Positions 29,255 through 41,500 of a stretch of 64,000 nucleotides of DNA are shown here, piece after piece (positions within the stretch are counted from its first letter, which is position 1; each line of letters begins with the position of its first letter). Origin of the DNA: an uncultured Cellulomonas sp. (GTDB lineage: Bacteria > Actinomycetota > Actinomycetes > Actinomycetales > Cellulomonadaceae); NCBI RefSeq assembly GCF_947494015.1, contig NZ_CANLTL010000008.1, positions 124,001 through 188,000 on the forward strand. Reading direction: 5' to 3'. The notes under the pieces were generated by a model, which was given only the letters and a program-made list of their open reading frames with translations, was not told the DNA's origin and did not search any database. Made by a program: the position numbers and the translations under genes.

Positions 29255-29468
29255 GGGTTTCCTCCGGGCAGAGCGGACCGGACTGCTCCCGGGCCTCGAG
29301 CCGGATCAGGCTGCCACGCGCCGCGGGCGTTCCCGCGGCGTCCGCCGGGACGTCACCCGACCGGCGCGCAGATTTCACCCCCGAGCCGGGCGTGGGCGTG
29401 GGCTCGCCGGGACACCGGAGGGTGTTCGGACCGCCGTCGACGACGTCGACCGTCGCCGCCCGCGCCGG

Positions 29469-29542
29469 TGCCCCCGACAGGGTTCGAACCTGCACTGGGC
29501 CGGGTTTAAGCCGGCTGCCTCTGCCGATTGGGCTACGGGGGC
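29469..29542 (-). tRNA. tRNA with UAA anticodon (Leu), short variable loop
   Basis: 74 nt. The acceptor stem is seven perfect pairs (GCCCCCG/CGGGGGC) with discriminator A. The D arm (GCC, loop with GG and AGA, GGC) is of the 3-bp kind seen in leucine tRNAs. The anticodon stem GCCGG/CCGGC holds the loop CTTAAAC, giving anticodon UAA. The T arm GCAGG-TTCGAAC-CCTGT is normal. The variable loop has only five bases, while bacterial tRNA-Leu normally has a long arm. CCA is not encoded (ACCG follows). It lies downstream of the ndh hairpin. Confidence 0.9.
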
Positions 29543-29653
29543 CTGCCCCGCGGGCAGGGCCCCATCGTGCCAGCCCGCCCCGCCCGTCGGCGTGGGCGCC
29601 GCGTCCACCGGGTGGGCGCGGCGTCCCCCGGGTCGTCGTGCGGCGGGCATGCG

Positions 29654-29685
29654 CGAGGCCCCGCCGGTGGACCGGCGGGGCCTCG
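29654..29685 (-). terminator. Perfect 14-bp hairpin after ndh
   Basis: Arms 29654-29667 and 29672-29685 pair exactly around a TGGA loop, 43 nt beyond the ndh stop and upstream of the tRNA. It probably terminates ndh. Confidence 0.65.
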
Positions 29686-29728
29686 GGTCACAGCTGGGCG
29701 CGACTCCTCACGGAGCTGCGCCGACGGG

Positions 29729-31231
29729 TCACTTGTCCCAGTTGCTGGCGTCCTTGGACGGGGCCTTGCCCTGCTCGACGGAGACGTCCGGCGCGGTGCC
29801 CTGGTCCTTGGCGGTGGGTGGGGCGGCCTCGGCCTGCTCGGGCTTGACCTTGGGCGGCTCGGAGGCGCTGCGGAACTCCGCCCGCGGATCGTGCAGCGAC
29901 CCGAGCGCGACGACCTCGCGGCGGAACAGCAGGGAGCCGGTCCAGCCGGCCGCGATGCGCACCTTGCGGTTGAGCGTCGGCATGGCCATCACGTGGTAGC
30001 TGCGGTGCAGCACCCACGCCGGGAAGCCGCGGACCTTGATCGTGCCGAACATCTGCGCGACGCCCTTGTACATGCCCAGGGACGCCACGGCTCCGATGTT
30101 CTTGTGCTTGTAGTCGGTCGGCGTCGAGCTGCGCAGCACCTTGGCGAGGTTGTCGCCGATGTGATTGCCCTCGCGCAGCGCGTGCTGGGCGTTCGGTGGG
30201 CAGAACTTGCCCGGGTTGACCAGGTCGGGGACCGCGGCGCAGTCCCCGGCGGCCCAGGCGTCGGGGACGATCGTCCCGTCCTCCTCGGCGATCTGCAGGG
30301 TGGGCAGGCAGATGACCCGACCCATCTTGTCCAGCGGCAGGTCCGAGTTCTTCAGCACCGGGTTCGCCTTGACGCCCGCGGTCCAGATGATCGTGTCCGA
30401 GTCGAACTCCGTCTTGTCCGACAGGACGACGTGGCCCCCGGTGCAGGAGTTGAGGAACGTCGACAGGTGCACCTCGATGTTGCGCTTGCGCAGCTGCTCG
30501 AGCGTGTACCCGCCGAGCTCCTCGCTGACCTCCGGCAGGATGCGCGGCGAGCCCTCGACGAGCACGAACCGCAGGTCCTCCGGCGCGATCGAGTCGTAGT
30601 AGCCGACGGCGGCACGGGCCATGTCCTCGAGCTCGGCGAGCGCCTCGACGCCGGCGAACCCGCCCCCGACGAAGGTGAAGGTCAGCAGCCGCTTGCGGGT
30701 CTCGGGGTCCCACGTCGACGACGCGACGTCGATCCGGTTGAGCACGTGGTTGCGGACCGCGACGGCTTCCTCGACGTTCTTGAAGCCGATCGCCTCCTCC
30801 GCCAGCCCCGGGATCGGCAGGGTCCGGGCCACCGAGCCCAGGCCGACGATGAGGTGGTCGTAGGTGATCCAGTACGGGTCGCCCTCCTCGGGCGTGATCT
30901 GCACGGTGCGCTCGGCGTGCTTGATCTCCGAGACGTGGCCCTGCAGCACGTCGACGCCCTTGAGCGCCCGGCGGTGCGGGGCGACGACGTTGCGCGGGTC
31001 GATCGACCCGGCCGCCGTCTCGGGCAGGAACGGGGCGTACGTCATGTACGGCCGCGGGTCGACGACGACGATCGCCGCGTCCTGCTTGCCCAGCCGCTTG
31101 CGCAGGCGCCGCGCGGAGTACAGGCCGACCGTGCCGCCACCGAGGATGACGATGCGCGGGACCTTGCGAGGCCGGGGACCCGTCGCGCTCTTCGAGGCAG
31201 CGTCACCCGGGGTGGAGACAGTCGTGGTCAT
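29729..31231 (-). CDS. ndh: Type II NADH dehydrogenase
   Basis: A 500-residue non-proton-pumping NADH:menaquinone oxidoreductase. Two dinucleotide folds are visible: the FAD site IVILGGGTVGLYSARR at about residue 27-42 and the NADH site FTFVGGGFAGVEAL at about 187-200. AWAAGDCAAVPD is the second FAD motif. The C-terminal region carries the amphipathic membrane-binding part and then a long Lys/Pro/Ala-rich tail of about 50 residues, longer than usual. ATG 31231 has no ribosome site, and a TACCGT hexamer sits seven bases upstream, which suggests leaderless translation. Confidence 0.94.
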   Translation of the reverse strand: MTTTVSTPGDAASKSATGPRPRKVPRIVILGGGTVGLYSARRLRKRLGKQDAAIVVVDPRPYMTYAPFLPETAAGSIDPRNVVAPHRRALKGVDVLQGHVSEIKHAERTVQITPEEGDPYWITYDHLIVGLGSVARTLPIPGLAEEAIGFKNVEEAVAVRNHVLNRIDVASSTWDPETRKRLLTFTFVGGGFAGVEALAELEDMARAAVGYYDSIAPEDLRFVLVEGSPRILPEVSEELGGYTLEQLRKRNIEVHLSTFLNSCTGGHVVLSDKTEFDSDTIIWTAGVKANPVLKNSDLPLDKMGRVICLPTLQIAEEDGTIVPDAWAAGDCAAVPDLVNPGKFCPPNAQHALREGNHIGDNLAKVLRSSTPTDYKHKNIGAVASLGMYKGVAQMFGTIKVRGFPAWVLHRSYHVMAMPTLNRKVRIAAGWTGSLLFRREVVALGSLHDPRAEFRSASEPPKVKPEQAEAAPPTAKDQGTAPDVSVEQGKAPSKDASNWDK

Positions 31232-31238
31232 ACCCCGA

Positions 31239-31244
31239 ACGGTA
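31239..31244 (-). promoter_or_regulatory. Candidate -10 for a leaderless ndh message
   Basis: TACCGT on the minus strand ends seven bases before the ndh ATG. This places the expected transcript start at, or one base before, the start codon. Confidence 0.4.
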
Positions 31245-31311
31245 GCCTGCCCGCGTAGGACCTTCATCCCGGTACCGGTGATACCGGCCACACCCCCGGG
31301 TCGGTCCGGCC

Positions 31312-32286
31312 CTAGCCGTCCACCTGGCGCCCGGCGGCGTCCGCCGCGCTGAGCGCGATGCCGTCGAGGATGTCGTGCTCGGACGTGACCACCTCGGTGA
31401 GCCGGCCGCCGGCCTTCGCGACCTCGCCCTGCACGCGCGCGATGACGTCGGACCACACCAGCGCGCCGGCGCCGATGACGTCGACCCGGCCGGGGTGCAT
31501 GAACGGCAGCGCGGCCCGCTCGGCGCGCGTGCGGCCGAGCAGGTCCGCGCACGCGGTCAGCACGGTGTCGACACCGAGCACCGCCCCGTGGATCCGTCCC
31601 GGGTCGTAGCCGGGCAGCCGCTGCGCGTGGGCGGTCACCGTGGTGACCGAGCCGGCCACCCCGATCAGGGTCGCGGTGCGGCCGAGCGGCACCTCGGCGG
31701 CCGCGGCGTCCAGCGCCGCCCGGACGTCGGCGGTGGCGGCGGCGGCCTGCGCGGGCGACGGCGGGTCGTCGTGCAGATGGCGCTCGGTCAGGCGGACGCA
31801 CCCGACGTCCATCGAGACCATCGAGTCCGGCGAGGAGCTGCCCAGGACGAGCTCGGTGGACCCGCCGCCGATGTCGACCACCAGGAACGGTCCCGGGTGC
31901 CGGCCCGCCAGCACGCTGGTGGCGCCGCGGAACGACAGCGACGCCTCCTCGTGGCCACCGACCACCTCGGGCTCGATGCCGAGGATCGCACGCACGCCGT
32001 CGACGAAGTCGGCCCGGTTCTCCGCGTCACGCGAGGCCGAGGTGGCGACGAACCGGACCCGCTCGACGCCGAGGCGCTCGCAGGTGTCGGCGTAGTCCCG
32101 GGTGGCGGCCAGCGTCCGCTCGAGCGCCTCGGGGGCCAGCCGACCGGTGCGGTCCACGCCCTGCCCGAGCCGGACGACCTCCATCCGGCGGTCCAGGTCC
32201 GTCAGCGTCCCGGCGCCGGGGTCGACGTCCGCGACCAGGAGGCGGATGGAGTTGGTCCCGCAGTCGATGGCAGCCACGCGTGTCAT
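31312..32286 (-). CDS. ppx: Ppx/GppA-family exopolyphosphatase
   Basis: 324 residues of the actin-like ATPase fold. The phosphate-1 motif AAIDCGTNSIRLLV is at the N-terminus, the catalytic-glutamate region and ATSASRDAENR follow, and the phosphate-2 motif VVDIGGGSTELVLG is at about residue 137-150. It removes phosphate from polyphosphate or converts pppGpp to ppGpp; short actinobacterial forms like this are often polyphosphatases. It forms a run with DUF501 and the FtsB-like gene, conserved as Rv1024-Rv1026. Confidence 0.93.
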   Translation of the reverse strand: MTRVAAIDCGTNSIRLLVADVDPGAGTLTDLDRRMEVVRLGQGVDRTGRLAPEALERTLAATRDYADTCERLGVERVRFVATSASRDAENRADFVDGVRAILGIEPEVVGGHEEASLSFRGATSVLAGRHPGPFLVVDIGGGSTELVLGSSSPDSMVSMDVGCVRLTERHLHDDPPSPAQAAAATADVRAALDAAAAEVPLGRTATLIGVAGSVTTVTAHAQRLPGYDPGRIHGAVLGVDTVLTACADLLGRTRAERAALPFMHPGRVDVIGAGALVWSDVIARVQGEVAKAGGRLTEVVTSEHDILDGIALSAADAAGRQVDG

Positions 32287-32311
32287 GACGCCAGCCTGCC
32301 ATCCGGCACGG

Positions 32312-32830
32312 TCAGCAGCTGCAGCGGTCGGGGCGCCAGGTGTCGCGGATGAGCGCGAGCGCCTCGTCGCCCAGCGGGTTCACCCCGGGGCCGGCCGCAA
32401 GCGCGTGGCCGACCAGCACGTGCAGGCACTTCACCCGGGTCGGCATCCCCCCGGCGGAGATGCCGGCGATCTCCTCGACGTGACCGAGCTGCTCACGCTG
32501 GGCGAGGTAGTGCTCGTGCGCGCGCGCGTAGCGGGCCGCGAGCTCGGCGTCGTCGGCCAGGCGGGCGGTCCACTCCTTCATCAGGCCGCCGGCCTCGAGC
32601 GTGCTCACGGCGGCGACCGCGCCGGGAGCGGTGAGGTAGTACGTCGTGGGGAACGGGGTGCCGTCGTCCAGGCGTGGCGCGGTGCGCACCACCAGCGGGC
32701 GGCCGCACACGCAGCGCGCGGCGATGCCGACGACGCCGCGCGGGACCCGGCCGAGCTGCTCGGTCAGGGTGTCCAGGTCGCGCTGGACGACGGTCTCGCC
32801 CGTCGCGTACGGCTGTGGGGGGTCGATCAC
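32312..32830 (-). CDS. DUF501 domain protein
   Basis: 172 residues. It has the conserved CVCGRPLVVRTAP and FPTTYYLTAPG motifs, then GISAGGMPTRVKCLHVLVGHALAAGPGVNPLGDEA near the C-terminus. Several conserved Cys and His residues (CVCG, KCLH, RCSC) could bind metal. GTG 32830 begins the protein. The family is conserved between an FtsB-like gene and ppx in actinobacteria; its function is unknown. Confidence 0.92.
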   Translation of the reverse strand: MIDPPQPYATGETVVQRDLDTLTEQLGRVPRGVVGIAARCVCGRPLVVRTAPRLDDGTPFPTTYYLTAPGAVAAVSTLEAGGLMKEWTARLADDAELAARYARAHEHYLAQREQLGHVEEIAGISAGGMPTRVKCLHVLVGHALAAGPGVNPLGDEALALIRDTWRPDRCSC

Positions 32831-32849
32831 GGGAATCCGTCCGTCGTGG

Positions 32850-32868
32850 GCCCGCCCCGAGGGCGGGC
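32850..32868 (-). terminator. Short GC hairpin after the FtsB-like gene
   Basis: GCCCGCCC at 32850-32857 pairs with GGGCGGGC at 32861-32868 around CGA, between the FtsB-like gene and DUF501. It may be only an attenuator within the operon. Confidence 0.4.
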
Positions 32869-32955
32869 GTGGTGGTGGTGCTGCGCGCCGGTCGTCACCC
32901 CTGCGGGGGGGCGCCGGTGCGCGTCGTCGGAGGCCCGGTGGGGCGACCGACGGGG

Positions 32956-33702
32956 TCAGGGTGCCGGCAGGTCCGCCGGGGTGCCGGTCGTGGGCTCCAC
33001 CGCGGGGTCGACGCCGGACCCGTCCTCCGCGACCTGCGCCTCACCCGCCATCCGGACCGACTCCCAGATGGTGGTGTACCAGGGCGTCGTGGTGCCCTCG
33101 GGGACGAGCGCCGGACCGACCCCCGCCTCCGGCACCGCGGGCGCCGTCGGGTCGGGGACGACCTGGGGGTCCACGACGCGGTAGGACGTCTCCCCCGGCC
33201 GGACGAAGGCCAGCCTGCCGCGCGCCTGGGCCGCGACGTAGGCGGGGTCGTCCCATCGCTCGAGCTCCGCCCGCAGCTCCTCGGTCCGGTCGCGTGCCGT
33301 GGCCAGCTCCGATGCGAGCTGGCGGTTCTCGGCCTGCTGGGCCAGGTGCGCGCGCACGGTCGGGAAGAGCAGCACGAACGCCAGCAGCAGCACGACGAAG
33401 AGCACCATCGCGCGGACCGTGAACATCCGCGGCAGCCGGCTGGCCGGCTCGTGGGCGGCGCCGGCGACGCCGCGGACCGGCGCACCGGCCGACCCCCGCG
33501 AGGCCGGGCCGGTCGAGGCGGCACGGCCACCCGATCGCCCCGCCGCGCCCCGCGACGGACGCGCGCCGGGCCGACCGGACGACGCCCGGCCGGTGACCGG
33601 CCGGCCGCCGCGCGGGGTCGGCACCCCACGGGCCGCCGCCGTCGTCCCCGAGGTCTGCTCCCGGGCGCCCGCGTGCGGTGAGCTCGGGCGGCGGGGGGAC
33701 AT
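32956..33702 (-). CDS. FtsB/DivIC-like septum formation initiator protein
   Basis: About 248 residues. A disordered Arg/Gly/Pro/Ser-rich N-terminus of about 100 residues is followed by one membrane helix (VLFVVLLLAFVLLF, about 125-140). A coiled coil with LAQQAENRQLASELATARDRTEELRAELERW then leads to the DPAYVAAQARGRLAFVRPGE motif typical of FtsB/DivIC. A long Pro/Thr-rich extracytoplasmic tail follows. FtsB-type proteins bridge FtsL and FtsQ at the division septum. The ATG 33702 start is chosen because it falls behind GGAAGG, though at long spacing. Next to eno and DUF501, as in mycobacteria. Confidence 0.88.
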   Translation of the reverse strand: MSPRRPSSPHAGAREQTSGTTAAARGVPTPRGGRPVTGRASSGRPGARPSRGAAGRSGGRAASTGPASRGSAGAPVRGVAGAAHEPASRLPRMFTVRAMVLFVVLLLAFVLLFPTVRAHLAQQAENRQLASELATARDRTEELRAELERWDDPAYVAAQARGRLAFVRPGETSYRVVDPQVVPDPTAPAVPEAGVGPALVPEGTTTPWYTTIWESVRMAGEAQVAEDGSGVDPAVEPTTGTPADLPAP

Positions 33703-33793
33703 GGGGTCGATTCTGCCTTCCGTCGGGCGGTTCGGGCCGCAGCCCCCGGTCTTCGACGTGTCCTGCCCGCCGCCGGGCTCGACCGCCGGCACG

Positions 33794-33830
33794 CCCGAGC
33801 CCGGCGACCCCACGGATCGCCGGGCTCGGG
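33794..33830 (-). terminator. 14-bp hairpin downstream of eno
   Basis: Arms 33794-33807 and 33817-33830 are exact complements around a 9-nt loop. It lies beyond the tandem-repeat array at the end of eno and before the FtsB-like start, and is the likely eno terminator. Confidence 0.6.
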
Positions 33831-33859
33831 TGGGCCACACGCGGACGGGCCGCGGTCGG

Positions 33860-36967
<3,108 letters not shown>

Positions 36968-37051
36968 GCTCGGCCCCCCGTCCTGCCGCTCCCCCGCGGG
37001 TCAGGGCCGCGGTTGCGCTCCCCATCGGCCGGTGCGGGCGCCCGATGAGGG

Positions 37052-37804
37052 TCAGCCCGTCTCGAGCGCCCGGATCGTGGCCTCCGCCGTGCGTGACGCG
37101 GCGCGCAGGGCAGCCTCCGCGTCGACCCCCGCAGCCCCCGCCTCGGCCACCAGCCGCAGCAGCCGGGCACCGATCCGAGCCGCCGCGGCCTCGCCGGCCG
37201 GCCCGTCCGCCGACCGGGCGGTGTGCTGGTCGGCGACCCGGTCGACGTCGACCACCAGACCGGCGCGCTCGGCGCGCGCGAGCACCTTGGCGGCGCGCGA
37301 CAGCGCGCCCTGGGCGAGCGGGACGCCGTCGAGCACGGAGGTCCGGGCCTTCTCCGCCTTCTTGATCCGGTCCCAGCGGACGTGCAGGTCCCCGCCGGCG
37401 TCCTCGCCGCCGGCCCCGTGGGTGTCGTCGGCGGCGCTGTCGGCGGCGAACACGTGCGGGTGGCGCCGGACGAGCTTGGCGGTCAGCCCGTCGGCGACGT
37501 CGTCCAGGTCGAACGGGTCGGTCGGGTGCTCCTGGGCGACGCGGGCGTGGAAGACGACCTGCAGCAGGACGTCGCCGAGCTCCTCGCGCATCTCGACCCG
37601 GTCGTCGTTCTCGATCGCCTCGGCGAGCTCGTGCGACTCCTCGAGCAGGTACGGCACCAGCGAGCGGTGCGACTGCCGGGCGTCCCAGGGGCAACCGCCC
37701 GGCGATCGGAGGGTGTCCATGACCTCGACCAGCCGGCGCACCCCCGCGCCGTCACCGGCCGCACCGGCAGCGGCCACCTGGGGACCGACCGCGTCGGGCG
37801 TCAC
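37052..37804 (-). CDS. mazG: MazG-family nucleoside triphosphate pyrophosphohydrolase
   Basis: 250 residues. It hydrolyses (d)NTPs to monophosphates and pyrophosphate to clear damaged or excess nucleotides. The acidic metal-binding helix pair EESHELAEAI and EELGDVLLQVVFHA is intact, CPWDARQSH lies ahead of it, and a second region with RWDRIKKAEK marks the family. GTG 37804 overlaps the stop of the lipoprotein gene as GTGA. The mfd-lipoprotein-mazG-eno order matches that of mycobacteria. Confidence 0.93.
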   Translation of the reverse strand: MTPDAVGPQVAAAGAAGDGAGVRRLVEVMDTLRSPGGCPWDARQSHRSLVPYLLEESHELAEAIENDDRVEMREELGDVLLQVVFHARVAQEHPTDPFDLDDVADGLTAKLVRRHPHVFAADSAADDTHGAGGEDAGGDLHVRWDRIKKAEKARTSVLDGVPLAQGALSRAAKVLARAERAGLVVDVDRVADQHTARSADGPAGEAAAARIGARLLRLVAEAGAAGVDAEAALRAASRTAEATIRALETG

Positions 37805-38376
37805 GCCGGGTCGGGAGCGACGAGCCACGGACGGTCGGCCGGCAGTATCCCGCCCTCGGCGAAGTCCAGCCGGCCGTACCGCGGGTTGACCTCGACGTCG
37901 AGGTCGAGGAGCTCGTCGTTGAGCTGGGCCACGACCCGCTCGGCGTCCGGGAGCTGCTGCAGCTGCTGCTGGAGCAGGGTGAACCGCGCCACCGACAGCG
38001 CGCCGTCACTGAAGTCGCCCGGGGCGGCGCCGTCCGTCCCCTGGCCGGCCTGGGCACCCCGGGAGAGGTTGTCGAGGACCTCGCGGGCCTGCTGGTCGGA
38101 GACCGTGATGCCGCTCTGGGCGGCGACCCGCTCGAAGGTCGGCTCGGCGACGAGGATGACCAGGATCGCGGCCGGGGTGGCGTCCTGCAGGTACGGCCCG
38201 AGCTCGGCGGTCGCGGCGTCCAGCTCGGCGACCGGGATGGTTCGACCCTCCACCAGGGCGGCGGCACCGCTCTGCTGGGTGCACCCGCCGGCCACCAGCG
38301 CCGCGAGGGCCACCACGCCCGCGGCTGCGCGCCGCCGTACCGAAGACCGCACCGTCACTGCCGGGCGCACCGTCAC
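37801..38376 (-). CDS. SurA-N/PpiC-like lipoprotein
   Basis: About 191 residues. An N-terminal signal peptide (RRRAAAGVVALAALVAGGC) ends in a lipobox, so the mature protein is probably lipid-anchored. The rest contains a helical region like the SurA N-terminal chaperone domain (VEGRTIPVAELD, LDNLSRG and late helices), ending NPRYGRLDFAEG without a catalytic PPIase core. GTG 38376 is preferred as it lies 6 nt after GGAGG; an in-frame ATG 24 nt upstream has no such site. It is next to mazG. Confidence 0.82.
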   Translation of the reverse strand: MTVRPAVTVRSSVRRRAAAGVVALAALVAGGCTQQSGAAALVEGRTIPVAELDAATAELGPYLQDATPAAILVILVAEPTFERVAAQSGITVSDQQAREVLDNLSRGAQAGQGTDGAAPGDFSDGALSVARFTLLQQQLQQLPDAERVVAQLNDELLDLDVEVNPRYGRLDFAEGGILPADRPWLVAPDPA

Positions 38377-38574
38377 CGCAGACCTCCACGTGCTCGCCAT
38401 CGCGTCGTCGTCGACCGCTGCACATGCTAGGCCGCACGGGGCCGACGACGGGCCGGGCCGCGCGGCGCACCGGCGCGGCGTGCGCCGACGGCACCGACGG
38501 GGCCGTGCCGGTACCCGACGGAACGTGACCGTGGCCACCGGCGGTCGAGGCGGTGGCGCCGCCCCGGCCGCGGG

Positions 38575-41500
38575 TCAGCGCGCGGCCGCTGCGGTCCCCA
38601 CCGCCGCCGCGGTCGCGACGTCGCCGACGATCACCGCGTCGACCAGCTGACGGGCCCACGCGAGCACGTCCGCGCCGTGCAGGGGCTTGCCGCCGATCCG
38701 CGCCGTCGTCGGGAACGGGACCAGGATGGTGCGCAGCGCCGGCTTCTGGACGGTGCCCGGGTACAGGCGCTTGAGCCGCAGCTGGGCGGACTCCGGCAGC
38801 TCCACCGGGGCCAGCCGGACGAACTTGCCCTGCGCGGTGACGTCGGTCAGGCCTGCCGCGCGTGCGGCGTTGCGGAACCCGGCGACCGCGAACAGGTTCT
38901 CCACGACCTCCGGCACGGGGCCGTACCGGTCGACGAGCTCGGCCCGGACGCCCGCGATGTCGTCCGCGGAACCCGCTCCCGCGATCTTGCGGTACGCCTC
39001 CAGGCGCAGCCGCTCGTGCGCGATGTAGTCGTGCGGGATGTGCGCGTCGACCGGCAGCTCGATGGTGACCTCGGGCGCCTCGGGCTCGCTGTCACCACGG
39101 AACGAGGCGACCGCCTCGCCGACCATCCGGATGTAGAGGTCGAACCCGACCCCGGCGATGTGCCCGGACTGCTCACCGCCCAGCAGGTTCCCGGCGCCGC
39201 GGATCTCGAGGTCCTTCATGGCGATCTGGATGCCGGACCCCAGGTCGGTGTGCGCCGCCATGGTCGCGAGCCGGTCGTGCGCGGTCTCGGTGAGCGGTCG
39301 CTCGGGCGGGTACAGGAAGTAGGCGTACGCCCGCTCACGCCCGCGCCCGACCCGACCGCGCAGCTGGTGCAGCTGGGACAGGCCCAGCACGTCGGCGCGC
39401 TCGAGGATGAGGGTGTTGGCGTTGGAGATGTCCAGGCCGGTCTCGACGATCGTCGTGCAGACGAGGACGTCGAACTTCTTCTCCCAGAAGTCCGCGATGA
39501 CCTGCTCGAGCGTGTGCTCGTTCATCTTCCCGTGCGCGACGGCGACCCGGGCCTCGGGCACGAGCTCGTGCAGCCGGGCCGCGGTGCGCTCGATGGACTC
39601 CACCTTGTTGTGGACGTAGAAGACCTGGCCCTCGCGCAGGAGCTCGCGCCGGACCGCGGCGGTGATCTGCTTCTCGTCGTACGCGCCGACGAACGTCAGG
39701 ACGGGGTGGCGCTCCTCCGGCGGGGTGGCCAGGGTGGACATCTCCCGGATGCCGGTGACGGCCATCTCCAGGGTGCGCGGGATCGGCGTCGCGCTCATCG
39801 CGAGCACGTCGACGTTGGTCCGCAGCTGCTTGAGCGTCTCCTTGTGCTCGACGCCGAAGCGCTGCTCCTCGTCGACGATCACCAGGCCGAGGTCCTTGAA
39901 CCGCACCTCGCCGGTGATCAGCCGGTGGGTGCCGATGACGACGTCGACGCTGCCGTCGGCGAGACCGGCGACGACCTCCTTGGCCTCGGCGTCGGTCTGG
40001 AAGCGGGACAGCGAGCGGACCGTCACCGGGAACGGCGCGTACCGCTCGGTGAACGTGTCCAGGTGCTGCTGGACCAGCAGCGTCGTCGGGACCAGGACGG
40101 CGACCTGCTTGCCGTCCTGAACCGCCTTGAAGGCGGCACGGATCGCGATCTCCGTCTTGCCGTAGCCGACGTCGCCGCACACGAGCCGGTCCATCGGGAC
40201 CGACTTCTCCATGTCCGCCTTGACCTCCTCGATGGTGGCGAGCTGGTCGGGCGTCTCGACGTAGGCGAAGGCGTCCTCGAGCTCGCGCTGCCACGGGGTG
40301 TCGGGGCCGAAGGCGTGCCCGGCCGTGGCCATCCGCGCGGAGTACAGCCGGATGAGCTCACCGGCGATCTCCTTGATCGCCTTGCGGGCGCGGCCCTTGG
40401 TCTTGGCCCAGTCCCCGCCGCCCATCTTGTTCAGCGACGGCGACTCGCCTCCGGAGTACTTGGTGACCTGGTCGAGCTGGTCGGTCGGCACGAACAGCCG
40501 GTCGCCCGGCTGCCCGCGCTTGGACGACGCGTACTCGATGACCATGTACTCGCGAGTGGCGGCGTTGGCCCCGGCGCCCAGGGTGCGCTGGACCAGCTCG
40601 ACGAACTTGCCGACGCCGTGCTGCTCGTGCACGACGAAGTCCCCGGTGCGCAGCTGCAGCGGGTCGACGACGTTGCGGCGCCGCGACGGCATCCGGCGCA
40701 TGTCCTTCGTGGAGGCGCCCGCGCGGCCGGTCAGGTCCGACTCGGAGAACACCGCCAGGCGCAGGTCCGGCGAGACGAACCCCGGCCCGACCGGGGCCGG
40801 GGTCACCAGCACCACGCCGCCGTCGGGCTCGGCGCCGATCTCGCCGACCAGCCGGGCCGGGACGTCGGCGGCGACGAGCTGCTCGACCATCCGCCGGGCG
40901 GGCCCGTGACCCTCGGTGGTCAGCACCAGCCGCCACCCGTCGCGCTGCAGAGCGCGCACGTCGGTGACGGCGCGCTCGACGTCGCCGCGGTAGCCCTCGA
41001 CGTCGCGCGCGGCGAGCGTGAGGGTCGTCGCCTCGTCGTCGTCGGTGTGCCGGGCGTCGCCGACGGTGCCGGTCGCGTCGTCGTCGGCGTCGGACGGCGC
41101 CATGCCGAACGCGCTCAGCGTCCACCAGCCCAGCCCGCGCCGGGCGGCGATGTGCCGGACGTCGGCGAAGGTCGCAAACGAGGCGGCCCGCAGGTCCAGC
41201 GGGGTCTGGCCGCCCGCTGCGGCCGAGGTCCAGGCCGCGGCGAGGAACTCCTCGGTGGTCGCGACCAGGTCGTGGGCACGGCGGCGGACGCGCTCGGGGT
41301 CCGCGACGACCAGGAGCGCGTCCGCGCGGACGAGCTCCAGGACCGGCACCATCGAGTCGACCAGCGCCGGGGCGAGGGACTCCATGCCCTCCACGGCGAT
41401 GCCCTGGGCCAGGCGGTCGAGCATCTCCGCGGCGCCGGGCAGCTGCTCGGCGAGCTCGGCGGCGCGGGCACGCACGGCCTCGGTGAGCAGGATCTCCCGG

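Noticed and set aside
29270-29345. TPP-riboswitch-like CTGATCCGG segment upstream of the membrane protein gene
   Set aside because: The CTGAGA box and paired helices of the THI element are missing; the likeness is limited to one short string.
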